A stretch of DNA of 64,000 nt from positions 1,984,001 to 2,048,000 of the forward strand of contig OZ245039.1 of the NCBI GenBank assembly GCA_965224095.1. Direction: 5' to 3'. The position numbers were made by a program, and so were the translations under genes. The notes beneath the pieces were generated by a model, which worked only from the letters and a program-made list of their open reading frames with translations, ran no database searches and was not told where the DNA came from. The stretch comes from JBPEWY01 sp965224095 (GTDB lineage: Bacteria; Bacteroidota; Bacteroidia; Flavobacteriales; Flavobacteriaceae). This document shows, in pieces, positions 17,351 through 26,351 of the stretch. Within the stretch, counting starts at the first letter, position 1; each line of letters begins with the position of its first letter.

Positions 17351-20300
17351 TTAATGTTTTTGTATAAACAATCTGGTATTCACCTCGTCAAAAGCAATTT
17401 CCGTACCATTTTCCAATTGTTCTTCAAAGTCCAACTGAGCAGTAAGTGTTTCTGCTTTAATATAATCCAGATTACTCACTACTGCCTGTTCAACGAACCC
17501 ATCTTTCTGAAGGATTACATCAATTTTATCGGTTACTTCAAAACCTGAGTCCTTACGCAGATTTTGAATTCTGTTAACCAATTCTCTCGCAATTCCTTCT
17601 TTTCGCAGATCTTCAGAAATAGTAACATCGAGTGCTACAGTTAAAGCTCCCGAGTTGGCTACTAACCACCCTTCAATATCCTGTGATGAAATTTCTACTT
17701 CATCAATGTCTAAAGTAATACTTTTTCCATTAATTTCAACGTCAATTTTGCCACTTTGTTCGATTTTTTGAATCTCCTCCTGAGAGAAGCCTAAAATTGC
17801 TTTCGAAACGTCCTTCATCTCCTTTCCGAATCGCGGTCCGAGTACTTTAAAGTTGGGCTTGATCTGTTTCACCAATATTCCGGATGCATCATCTAATAAT
17901 TCTATTTCCTTAACATTTACTTCCGATTTTATAAGCCCGGCTACCGCGAGTATCTCTTCTCGTTCTTCCTGATTAAGTACGGGAATCATTATACGCTGTA
18001 ATGGTTGGCGCACTTTTATCATTTCTTTTTTTCGCAGGGATAATACCAGCGAGGAAATAACTTGTGCCTTTTCCATCTTGCTTTCTAACGCTTTATCGAT
18101 GAACTTAGTATCGAATTTGCAAAAATCGGCAGTATGAACACTGTCAAAATGCTCTTTTTCTGTTGTTTTATTCAAATCGATATACAATCTGTCCATAAAA
18201 AACGGCGCTACGGGAGCCGCCAACTTCGCTACATTTACCAGGCAGGTATAAAGCGTCTGATATGCAGAAATTTTATCTTCCCCGTATTCTCCTTTCCAGA
18301 AACGTCTCCGGCTTAATCTAACAAACCAGTTACTCAGGTGTTCCTGCACAAATTCCGAAATAGCCCGGGAGGCTTTGGTGGGTTCGTAAGCCGCATAAGC
18401 CTCATCAACCCATTTGATTAAGGAATGTAATTCAGACAGGATCCACCTATCTATTTCCGGTCTTTTTTCCAGCGGAATATCCGGTTCCGAATATGTAAAA
18501 TTATCTATATTGGCATAGAGACTAAAAAACGAGTATGTATTGTAGAGCGTACCAAAAAATTTCCTTCGTACTTCTCCTATACCATCTTTATCAAACTTCA
18601 AATTATCCCAGGGATTGGCATTGCTAATCATATACCATCGCGTTGCATCCGGTCCGTATTCAGCCAATGTTTTAAAAGGGTCTGCGGCATTTCCAAGGCG
18701 CTTAGACATTTTTTGTCCGTTTTTATCCAGAACCAATCCGTTTGACACCACATTTTTATACGCTACCGAATCAAAAACCATTGTTGCAATAGCATGAAGC
18801 GTATAAAACCATCCCCGTGTCTGATCAACTCCTTCAGCGATATAGTCTGCCGGGAATGCTTTTCTTTCATCTATTATTTCTTTATTTTCGAACGGATAAT
18901 GCCACTGTGCATAGGGCATAGAACCACTGTCAAACCACACATCAATTAAATCGGCTTCTCTTTTCATCGGTTTTCCTGAAGGAGATACCAGAACTATAGC
19001 GTCTACCACATTTTTATGTAAATCAATGGTATCGTAATTCACATCGCTCATATCTCCAACGGTAAAATCAGGAAAAATATCTCGTTGCATAAAGCCTGCT
19101 TTCACCGCTTTTTGCATTTCATTTTTAAGCTCTTCTACCGATCCTATACAAATTTCTTCCTTTCCGTCTTCTGTTCTCCAGATAGGAAGCGGAATGCCCC
19201 AAAACCGCGAACGCGATAAATTCCAATCGTTAGCATTGGCCAGCCAATTACCAAAACGTCCCTCTCCGGTAGATTTAGGCTTCCAGTTTATAGTTTGATT
19301 TAATGCAAACATCCGGTCTCTTACCTCCGTTGCACGAATAAACCAGGAATCCAGCGGGTAGTATAAAATGGGTTTATCGGTACGCCAACAATTAGGGTAA
19401 CTATGCAGGTATTTTTCAACTTTAAACGCTTTGTTTTCCTGTTTCAGCGCTATAGCAATTTCAACATCAACCGATTTTTCCGGAGCCTCTCCTTCATTAT
19501 AATATTCGTTCTTTACATATTTTCCTCCCAATTCTTTCATTTCAGGCCTGAATCTGCCCTGCAAATCTACTAAAGGAACCGGATTACCATTTTCATCCAG
19601 GACCAACATAGGGGGAATTTCCGGACTTGCTTCCTTGGCCACTTTGGCATCGTCTGCACCAAAGGTTGGTGCGGTATGTACAATCCCGGTACCGTCTTCT
19701 GTGGTCACAAAATCCCCCGAAATAACCCGGAATGCATTTTCGGGATGCTCATAGGGCAATGTGTATGGTAACAGTTGTTCATATCGAATACCCATAAGGT
19801 CTTTGCCTTTAAAGGATTCCGCCAGGTAAAAAGGTATTTTTTTATCTTCTTTTTCAAAAGCTTCCAGGGCACTTTCCTGCTCTACCTGCTCGTATTTTCC
19901 AGAAAACTGTTTGCCTACCAGGTTTTTAGCAAGCACTACATTTACAGGCTTAAACGTGTATTGATTAAATGTTTTAACAATTACATACTCAATTTTCGGC
20001 CCTACCGTTAAAGCCGTGTTAGAGGGTAATGTCCAGGGAGTAGTGGTCCAGGCCAGGAAATACACATCTCCATAAGGTTTCAAAAAATCCGGAAGGGTTT
20101 CTTTTTTAGCTTTAAACTGTGCTACCACCGTGGTATCGGTAATATCCTGATACGTGCCGGGTTGGTTCAATTCATGCGAACTAAGTCCGGTTCCCGCCTT
20201 TGGGGAATAGGGCTGAATAGTATATCCTTTATAAAGCAGTTCCTTTCCGTAAATTTGTTTTAGTAACCACCATACCGTTTCCATGTATTTAGGTTTATAG

Positions 20301-20749
20301 GTTATGTACGGATTATCCATATCTACCCAATAGCCCATTTTCCGTGTAAGGTCGTTCCATATATCGGTATACCTCATCACGGCTTTTTTACACGCCTGAT
20401 TATATTCTTCCACGGAGATTTTTGTTCCGATATCTTCTTTGGTAATGCCCAGTTCTTTTTCAACACCCAGTTCAATAGGAAGTCCGTGAGTATCCCACCC
20501 TGCTTTTCGCTTTACCTGAAAGCCTTTTTGTGTTTTGTAGCGGCAAAAAATATCTTTAATGGCACGCGCCATGACATGATGAATTCCTGGCAAGCCATTC
20601 GCCGAGGGCGGGCCTTCATAAAACACATATGGTTTAGCCCCTTCGCGCGTGGTGACACTTTTCTCAAAAATGTTATTTTCTTCCCAATAATTCAGGATCT
20701 CTTCTCCTATTTTAGGTAAATCCAGTCCTCTGTATTCTGCAAACTTCAT
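17351..20749 (-). CDS. ileS: Isoleucyl-tRNA synthetase, type-2-like with GIHH signature
   Basis: 1132 residues. It charges tRNA-Ile in the cytoplasm. The class I catalytic core is present: the HIGH-type region reads GLPGIHHVMAR (GIHH at residues 55-58) and the KMSKS loop reads GQKMSKRLGN. The CP1 editing region lies between them and an anticodon-binding region follows. The length and absence of an obvious C-terminal zinc finger fit the eukaryote-like IleRS2 group. The signature is GxHH rather than HxGH, that is, the first and third positions are swapped. It heads an operon with the DksA/TraR-family gene 4 bases downstream. Confidence 0.96.
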   Translation of the reverse strand: MKFAEYRGLDLPKIGEEILNYWEENNIFEKSVTTREGAKPYVFYEGPPSANGLPGIHHVMARAIKDIFCRYKTQKGFQVKRKAGWDTHGLPIELGVEKELGITKEDIGTKISVEEYNQACKKAVMRYTDIWNDLTRKMGYWVDMDNPYITYKPKYMETVWWLLKQIYGKELLYKGYTIQPYSPKAGTGLSSHELNQPGTYQDITDTTVVAQFKAKKETLPDFLKPYGDVYFLAWTTTPWTLPSNTALTVGPKIEYVIVKTFNQYTFKPVNVVLAKNLVGKQFSGKYEQVEQESALEAFEKEDKKIPFYLAESFKGKDLMGIRYEQLLPYTLPYEHPENAFRVISGDFVTTEDGTGIVHTAPTFGADDAKVAKEASPEIPPMLVLDENGNPVPLVDLQGRFRPEMKELGGKYVKNEYYNEGEAPEKSVDVEIAIALKQENKAFKVEKYLHSYPNCWRTDKPILYYPLDSWFIRATEVRDRMFALNQTINWKPKSTGEGRFGNWLANANDWNLSRSRFWGIPLPIWRTEDGKEEICIGSVEELKNEMQKAVKAGFMQRDIFPDFTVGDMSDVNYDTIDLHKNVVDAIVLVSPSGKPMKREADLIDVWFDSGSMPYAQWHYPFENKEIIDERKAFPADYIAEGVDQTRGWFYTLHAIATMVFDSVAYKNVVSNGLVLDKNGQKMSKRLGNAADPFKTLAEYGPDATRWYMISNANPWDNLKFDKDGIGEVRRKFFGTLYNTYSFFSLYANIDNFTYSEPDIPLEKRPEIDRWILSELHSLIKWVDEAYAAYEPTKASRAISEFVQEHLSNWFVRLSRRRFWKGEYGEDKISAYQTLYTCLVNVAKLAAPVAPFFMDRLYIDLNKTTEKEHFDSVHTADFCKFDTKFIDKALESKMEKAQVISSLVLSLRKKEMIKVRQPLQRIMIPVLNQEEREEILAVAGLIKSEVNVKEIELLDDASGILVKQIKPNFKVLGPRFGKEMKDVSKAILGFSQEEIQKIEQSGKIDVEINGKSITLDIDEVEISSQDIEGWLVANSGALTVALDVTISEDLRKEGIARELVNRIQNLRKDSGFEVTDKIDVILQKDGFVEQAVVSNLDYIKAETLTAQLDFEEQLENGTEIAFDEVNTRLFIQKH

Positions 20750-20782
20750 AGATAGCCTTGCCGTTACTTAGTTTTAAGGCTG

Positions 20783-20790
20783 CGAAATTA
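20783..20790 (-). promoter_or_regulatory. Candidate -7 box for ileS
   Basis: On the minus strand this reads TAATTTCG, one base from TAnnTTTG and a plausible variant in flavobacteria, 33 bases upstream of the ileS ATG. The -33 element is not clear, so confidence is low. Confidence 0.35.
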
Positions 20791-20855
20791 CTAAATTTCA
20801 GGGAATTGAAAGGCCCGGTAACCGACAAAATCGGGTTATCGCTCTATTAAAATTT

Positions 20856-23252
20856 TTAGAACCTATAGGAAAGTGATGCTATAAAATTTGTGCCTGCCGA
20901 TGCTATTCCGGACGAATATGTCCTGTAACGCTGATTGGTAATATTTTCCAGGGTAAGTGTTGCAAAAAGACTGTTGAAAAGTCGATATTGCGATCTGACA
21001 TTTACGGTATGCCATGAAGGAGAAAATGGATTTCCGTTACTGTCAGTAGCATAAATATATGCTTTATTGCGCTCGGTAGGTGCCAGATTGTCGAAAGCAA
21101 TTTCTCCATTAAAATCGATAAACGCATCCAACTTAAGGCGATTACTTTTCCATAATAAATGAATATCTCCAAAAACCGGTGCCGCATGGCGAATAGGGGC
21201 TTCCGTTCCGTTTTCCAATTCTTCTTTTCCCTTAGTTAGCGTAAGGTGCGAATTAAACGAAAGTTGCTCTGTTAGGTACGCCTCCACTCCCATTTCAAAC
21301 CCGTACACATATGCATTTGCCGCATTTTGAATAGCCTGAACAGTACTAAGCTCTCCCTGGTACATTATTTCCGATAGGCCGTTTAGGGTGAAATTTCTTC
21401 GGACCAGCGCATCCTTAAGAAAGGTGTAAAAGGTCGCTCCGCTAATTATAAATTTATCTTCAAAATTCTTTCGAAGGCCCATTTCAATATTGTAAGCATA
21501 TTCCGCTTCCAAATCAGGATTAGGAACTACTACTGCTCCCGGTTCGGAGTCAAAAATCTTACCAATATCATCAATGTTCGGTGCCCGGAATCCTGTAGAT
21601 CCGTTTAATGTAATATGCCATCGTTTCCCAGGCAACCAGCTTATTCCAATACTTCCTGTTAAAGCACCATTGTCTACTTTGGTTGCTGAGAATGGGAAAT
21701 CGTAAAACGTATTATCAAACTGTGCATCAACAAAGGCATGGCTATATCGAAGTCCTGACAAGAGGCTCATATTAGATTGCAATTTATGTTCCATATTTAC
21801 AAATCCGGCAATGGTTTTCCATGTAGATTCGTCAGGATAACGGGTGGCTGCCGCGCTTTTTCGGCCATTGCCTATATGTACTTCACTCCCTTCGGAAAAC
21901 ACCTTATTATGAACGTATTCCAGGCCATAAAACAATTTGGTTTTATTGGTAAAAAGTTTCTCAAAATCAGCATTTAACGAAAACGCATTTACGCTTTCCC
22001 TGTTATCAAACCGTACGTCGCTTTCAAAATCGCGATTGTGCCTGCTTTCTTTAAAGTTCTGAAACGCAGTAGTAAATTTAAACCCGTCGTAAAGTGCTGT
22101 TTTTTTCTTTCGTTCAATCTGCAGATTTCCCATAAACCATTTTTGCGGACCATAATACCATTCTGCCGATCTGGGTAACCGATCTTCGGTTCTAATTAAC
22201 CGGTCGTATCGCGGATAATCAGAGGTTGCCGAATAATGTAGTCCCAGGTTCAGCTCCCATAAATCGGAGGGTATAAACCGGGCTTTCTGCATAAAATACC
22301 ACTGATTAAACCCCGTAGGCTTCTGAATTCTTGGTTCAGGGTTCCTCACTACCCTGTCCTCTCCTGAAATTCGGCTCACAAAAAAGTTGCGAAGGTACTC
22401 GGAAGGGCCATTTTTCCCCATTTTCAAATCGTCAAAATCTGAATATGTTATACTGGTTAAAAGTCCCCATTTTTTTTCTGCAACACCTATTTCCAGGTGT
22501 CCTGTTTTTTCTTTGTTAGCCGTGGCATACCGGGTAGCTGCCATTCCTGTTAATGAAAGTGAATCCGACCCAACGGCCGGCTTTTTTGTATAAAAATTCA
22601 TTACACCCCCTATGGCGTCGCTTCCGTAAATGACCGATCCAGGTCCGAAAATTACTTCGGTTTTCTGAACTGAAAAAGGATCGATTGAAATAACATTCTG
22701 GATATTCCCTCCTCTGAAAATAGCATTATTCATTCGTACACCGTCTATCGATAACAACACTCTATTGGTAGCAAACCCCCGAATCATGGGGCTTCCGCCA
22801 CCTAACTGGCTTTTCTGTACGAATACCTGGCCGCTTTTGGATAAGAGGTCGGCCGAAGTTTGCGGGTTTCCCATCTCAATGACATCCAAATTGATGCTTG
22901 CTATTTTTTGAGGGATATCTTTTTTCTGTTGTTCCCACTTAGAAACAGAGAGAACTATTTCGTCTAATTCCTGGGTTTTTGGGTAAAGAAAGATTTTTTT
23001 GTTTTTGATTTTGCGCTTCAGAATTTTTTTAAGTCCATAACCCAAATGGGCAATATAAATTCGTTCAGAATTTGAAAATATCTCGATATTAACCAACCCC
23101 TCGAGATCGGTGACTGCTGTTTTAGATTTGTCTTCGTTATAGAGCGCCGCATTCACAACGGGTTCTCCGGTTTCCACATCTGAAACCCGAATATTCTGAG
23201 CGGGTAAAAGCGCATAAAATCCAAAAAAAATAAGGCATACGAATACTTTCAT
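20856..23252 (-). CDS. TonB-dependent receptor, heme/hemoglobin-receptor type
   Basis: 798 residues: signal peptide (about 1-18), short carboxypeptidase-regulatory-like extension (about 20-95), plug domain (about 120-235) and C-terminal barrel ending SLSYRF. The plug segment with SPMIRGFATNRVLLSIDGVR, followed by NNAIFRGGNIQNV, is typical of the hemoglobin/transferrin receptor group. In the barrel, FRAP (GFRAPNIDDIG) and NPDL (VPNPDLEAEYAYN) correspond to the FRAP and NPNL boxes of outer-membrane heme receptors, so heme or a heme protein is the likely ligand. This is inference from motifs. It follows recO by 3 bases in the porZ-recO-receptor unit, an arrangement I recall as common in flavobacteria. 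Confidence 0.85.
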   Translation of the reverse strand: MKVFVCLIFFGFYALLPAQNIRVSDVETGEPVVNAALYNEDKSKTAVTDLEGLVNIEIFSNSERIYIAHLGYGLKKILKRKIKNKKIFLYPKTQELDEIVLSVSKWEQQKKDIPQKIASINLDVIEMGNPQTSADLLSKSGQVFVQKSQLGGGSPMIRGFATNRVLLSIDGVRMNNAIFRGGNIQNVISIDPFSVQKTEVIFGPGSVIYGSDAIGGVMNFYTKKPAVGSDSLSLTGMAATRYATANKEKTGHLEIGVAEKKWGLLTSITYSDFDDLKMGKNGPSEYLRNFFVSRISGEDRVVRNPEPRIQKPTGFNQWYFMQKARFIPSDLWELNLGLHYSATSDYPRYDRLIRTEDRLPRSAEWYYGPQKWFMGNLQIERKKKTALYDGFKFTTAFQNFKESRHNRDFESDVRFDNRESVNAFSLNADFEKLFTNKTKLFYGLEYVHNKVFSEGSEVHIGNGRKSAAATRYPDESTWKTIAGFVNMEHKLQSNMSLLSGLRYSHAFVDAQFDNTFYDFPFSATKVDNGALTGSIGISWLPGKRWHITLNGSTGFRAPNIDDIGKIFDSEPGAVVVPNPDLEAEYAYNIEMGLRKNFEDKFIISGATFYTFLKDALVRRNFTLNGLSEIMYQGELSTVQAIQNAANAYVYGFEMGVEAYLTEQLSFNSHLTLTKGKEELENGTEAPIRHAAPVFGDIHLLWKSNRLKLDAFIDFNGEIAFDNLAPTERNKAYIYATDSNGNPFSPSWHTVNVRSQYRLFNSLFATLTLENITNQRYRTYSSGIASAGTNFIASLSYRF

Positions 23253-23255
23253 GTC

Positions 23256-23975
23256 TCAGCTAAAAAGCGCATTAAAAACGTCTAACGACTTCGGTTTTTT
23301 AAACCCATGCAAATGTAATTCAAAATAAACAATCAAACTGTGCAAAAGATCTTGTCTTAATTGTTTACCGAGCTGTATCGTATGAATCGCATCAAAATTT
23401 ATGCCTAAGAACTGTTTAAAAGCCACTAATGTTTCGCCTTCAATTTGAGGATTCCGTGAAGTTTGTTGTGTGAATTCGCCTTCTAAAAGATCAAAGTAAC
23501 CGGCTTCTTTAAAGCTTGTTTCCGGAGAAAATCCTAGATACCGGGTTAGGTGAATCATAAACGCAATATGAAAGTTAGAAGTTTCCGTATGGGTGTCCAG
23601 CCATTGGAATGAAGCCTCCAGAAAGCTAAATAGGGCCTGATTATTTTCCTCTTCTTTTAACGCGTTATTCAGAACTTCCGCCAAAAAAAGCGCAATCGTA
23701 CTTTTTTTGATATCCGTGTACAGGTTGTTATAGGCATATGCTACTTTTGCTTCACGGATGCGCTCCAAGGTTCCTTTGTTTTTGTGATGAGCAACCATCT
23801 CAAGTTGCATAAGCGGTTGGAAATATGCCGGTTTTACAGCTCCTTTTTTACTTTGAAGCACCCCTTTTAAGAGATAGCTTTTAATTCCATCACTCTCGGT
23901 TAAACATTTTACGATCAGGCTTGTATCGCCATATTTTAAACTGGAAATAACGATGGCCTTAGTTGTTGTTTGCAT
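23256..23975 (-). CDS. recO: DNA repair protein RecO
   Basis: 239 residues. RecO acts with RecR to load RecA on SSB-coated gaps. The N-terminal OB-fold is recognisable (TTKAIVISSLKYGDTSLIVK, YLLKGVLQSKKGAVKPAYFQPLMQLEM), followed by the helical domain (LFLAEVLNNALKEEE..., LTRYLGFSPE). No Cys-based zinc site is visible in the C-terminal domain (FDLLEGEF where other RecO proteins have Cys). Its ATG overlaps the porZ stop codon (TAATG) and its stop is 3 bases before the TonB receptor start. Confidence 0.95.
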   Translation of the reverse strand: MQTTTKAIVISSLKYGDTSLIVKCLTESDGIKSYLLKGVLQSKKGAVKPAYFQPLMQLEMVAHHKNKGTLERIREAKVAYAYNNLYTDIKKSTIALFLAEVLNNALKEEENNQALFSFLEASFQWLDTHTETSNFHIAFMIHLTRYLGFSPETSFKEAGYFDLLEGEFTQQTSRNPQIEGETLVAFKQFLGINFDAIHTIQLGKQLRQDLLHSLIVYFELHLHGFKKPKSLDVFNALFS

Positions 23976-26260
23976 TATCTGATCACCATTATTTTTGAAA
24001 CCGCAGTATCGGTTCCGTCTTCATTAGATATTAATACCATGTACACCCCTGATGCAACTTTATATTTTCCGAAGGCCATTAAGTCCCACTGTACGCTTCC
24101 TCCCTGTGAGGAGGTTTCATGCACCAGATTTCCTTCGATATCCGTTATTTTAATATTGGCCCCGGAGACCAACCCTCTTATGGTAACCATTCCCGTATAA
24201 CCAGGTCTTACCGGATTTGGATACACCTCTACACGATCAAGACTTGTTTCCGGAAGTACCGCATTTCCGAGGAAAGAGACAAGGCCTCTCGGTGTTGCAA
24301 AATAGACACGTCCGGAGATTCCATCAATAAATATATCCTGTATGGTATTGGAGGGGAGCGGAGAGTTTTGAGACGTAAAATGATGCAGTGTTTCATTCCC
24401 GCTGGACGATACATAATAGGCTCCGGAATCGGCAGTTGCTATCCATTTATTATTCGATCCGTCTACTTTAATATCATTAATAAACCGATCGAACAGCAGT
24501 TCGCTCGGAACTCCCTCGTCCAGGATAATTACAGGTTCTACCGTTTTGGTATCATTACTGAAAAAGTCATTTGTATTATACATCAAACGAAGGCCTCTTA
24601 TTGTTCCAATCCACAACACATTATTTGCATCTAGCGCCAGCGCTCGCACATCGTTGCTGGCAAATTTAGCTTCCGGCCCTGAAATACTTTTTACCAATGG
24701 GGAGCCATTATTCTCAAAAAAACCAATTACTCCGTGTCTTTCAGAACTTATGAATTTAAATTGGTTCCGATCTACAACCATTTCCTTTAAGCCAAGGTTA
24801 TCAGCAGCTACGGGGGCTACTTCCGAAAGGTCATAAGACCTCCAGTCACCCGAAGGAGTTCGTTGTTTTAAGCCTTCATCAATCCTGGAGTTCAGCACCC
24901 AAAGGTTGTCAAGATTATCAAAATATGCACCACTTATACGGATATCAACGTACGTGGGATCGCCTATATCTAACGATTCAAGGCTACTATTGGTTTGGTT
25001 GTACAATACGGTTGGTACGCCGCTTTCAATCTCAACCAGCCCCGAAAAAAAAGAGCTGATTAAAACCTGCTCTGGCTCTTTGGGGTTCGCGGTTATATAT
25101 ACCAGCGATTTTGCTTCGAAAATATTATCATATGGTAGATTTTTCCAGGAGTTCTCTGTAAAATGGCTAACTCCTAATTCATCCAGTGGATAAGGGTTAT
25201 AAAATTGGGTGTAATCTCCGTGAGCTACCCAGATATCATCTGCCGAACCTCCTAAAGCAAAAGCTCTGTTCAATAAAGGTCCGGAAGGATGAATTTCAGA
25301 TACCATATCCTGGTTTTGGGTATTCGTTTCCAAAACGCCATATTGGTTGGTTCCAATATATACACGCTGACCAACCACCAAAGCCATATTAAATGCTGCG
25401 TCGGGAAACCCGGTAAAACCTCCAATGGTTATTCCAGTGAGTAAATTATCTGATAATAAAAGTATTTCTTCAGCGCTACTAACCAACAAAAACTGTCCGG
25501 AGGATCGCATTTCAAAAACAGATTGGCTGAAGTTGCGGATCTGAGAAACCGAATTGCTCGTTACCCCATTCAGATTATTGGAAGCGTCTAAGGCATATAA
25601 GGCATTGTTAAAAGTATCTATCTCCTTCCAATCGCCTGCAACAACCAGCTCCCATTGAGAAAAGTCAATTAAATTCGGATTGTCTATCGGAGCTCTTAAT
25701 ATTCCCTCGGAAGTAGCCGCATAGATAAACGTTTCAAAAATCTCTGTTTCCCGAACCTGAATCGCGGTACCACCCGGACCTATAAAATAGGTGTCGTCAA
25801 ATTCTAATCGTTCCAAATTATAAAGCGAGATTCCAAAATTGGTGGCGATATAGAGAAACCCTGCATACTCCATAATATCATTAACCTGCTTACTATTGGG
25901 AGGTAAGGTTTGTTTGTCTTTAATATCGATCACGGTCACTACATTCTCGGTACTCAGATCGTAAATTTCCATCAGACCGGTTTCATAGCCCAATATCACT
26001 TTATTAAAGGCTTCACTAATATGAAGGTCAGTTATATCTTCTCCTGATAATCCGTGAATAGTAGATTTTTTCTCAATATCTCTGGTAGCGGTATCGTAAA
26101 TAAAAAATGCATTTTCAGAGGCGGCAAAAACCTTTCCCTGAGAAAAATCAATATCCGATATTTTAAGATAGGAATAGTGCCCCTGCCAAAGTGTCCTGGT
26201 TTCCTGGGCTTTAGCAAGCAATGGCAAAAAGAATAGTAATATCAAGTACCTTATTTTCAT
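23975..26260 (-). CDS. porZ: PorZ-like type IX secretion system protein
   Basis: 761 residues from the ATG at 26260, where a good signal peptide begins (MKIRYLILLFFLPLLAKAQ); the longer frame from 26371 adds an unlikely 37-residue leader. Repeated WD/two-component-regulator-like blades suggest two beta-propellers (for example WIATADSGAYYVSSSG, VLWIGTIRGLRLMYN). The C-terminal about 85 residues (VEVYPNPVRPGYTG ... SGVYMVLISNEDG) are a type A T9SS sorting domain. PorZ is a surface component that, with PorU, processes and anchors T9SS cargo in Porphyromonas. It is the first gene of porZ-recO-receptor. Other propeller-plus-CTD proteins look similar, so porZ is likely rather than certain. Confidence 0.8.
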   Translation of the reverse strand: MKIRYLILLFFLPLLAKAQETRTLWQGHYSYLKISDIDFSQGKVFAASENAFFIYDTATRDIEKKSTIHGLSGEDITDLHISEAFNKVILGYETGLMEIYDLSTENVVTVIDIKDKQTLPPNSKQVNDIMEYAGFLYIATNFGISLYNLERLEFDDTYFIGPGGTAIQVRETEIFETFIYAATSEGILRAPIDNPNLIDFSQWELVVAGDWKEIDTFNNALYALDASNNLNGVTSNSVSQIRNFSQSVFEMRSSGQFLLVSSAEEILLLSDNLLTGITIGGFTGFPDAAFNMALVVGQRVYIGTNQYGVLETNTQNQDMVSEIHPSGPLLNRAFALGGSADDIWVAHGDYTQFYNPYPLDELGVSHFTENSWKNLPYDNIFEAKSLVYITANPKEPEQVLISSFFSGLVEIESGVPTVLYNQTNSSLESLDIGDPTYVDIRISGAYFDNLDNLWVLNSRIDEGLKQRTPSGDWRSYDLSEVAPVAADNLGLKEMVVDRNQFKFISSERHGVIGFFENNGSPLVKSISGPEAKFASNDVRALALDANNVLWIGTIRGLRLMYNTNDFFSNDTKTVEPVIILDEGVPSELLFDRFINDIKVDGSNNKWIATADSGAYYVSSSGNETLHHFTSQNSPLPSNTIQDIFIDGISGRVYFATPRGLVSFLGNAVLPETSLDRVEVYPNPVRPGYTGMVTIRGLVSGANIKITDIEGNLVHETSSQGGSVQWDLMAFGKYKVASGVYMVLISNEDGTDTAVSKIMVIR

Positions 26261-26306
26261 CACATAGGAAGGAATAGGATATAAATAACGTAAAATCTTC
26301 GCAAAT

Positions 26307-26334
26307 AAAAAAGGCACCGCCTGGGGTGCCTTTA
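26307..26334 (-). terminator. Rho-independent terminator after gdhA
   Basis: Stem AAAGGCACC/GGTGCCTTT with loop GCCTGG; read on the minus strand the stem is followed by a T-run. It lies 18 bases past the gdhA stop and upstream of porZ. Confidence 0.85.
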
Positions 26335-26351
26335 TATCATTTGAAGTTAGG

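Noticed and set aside
24119..24634. 171-codon plus-strand frame opposite porZ
   Set aside because: Antisense shadow of the PorZ C-terminal region with no recognisable domain.
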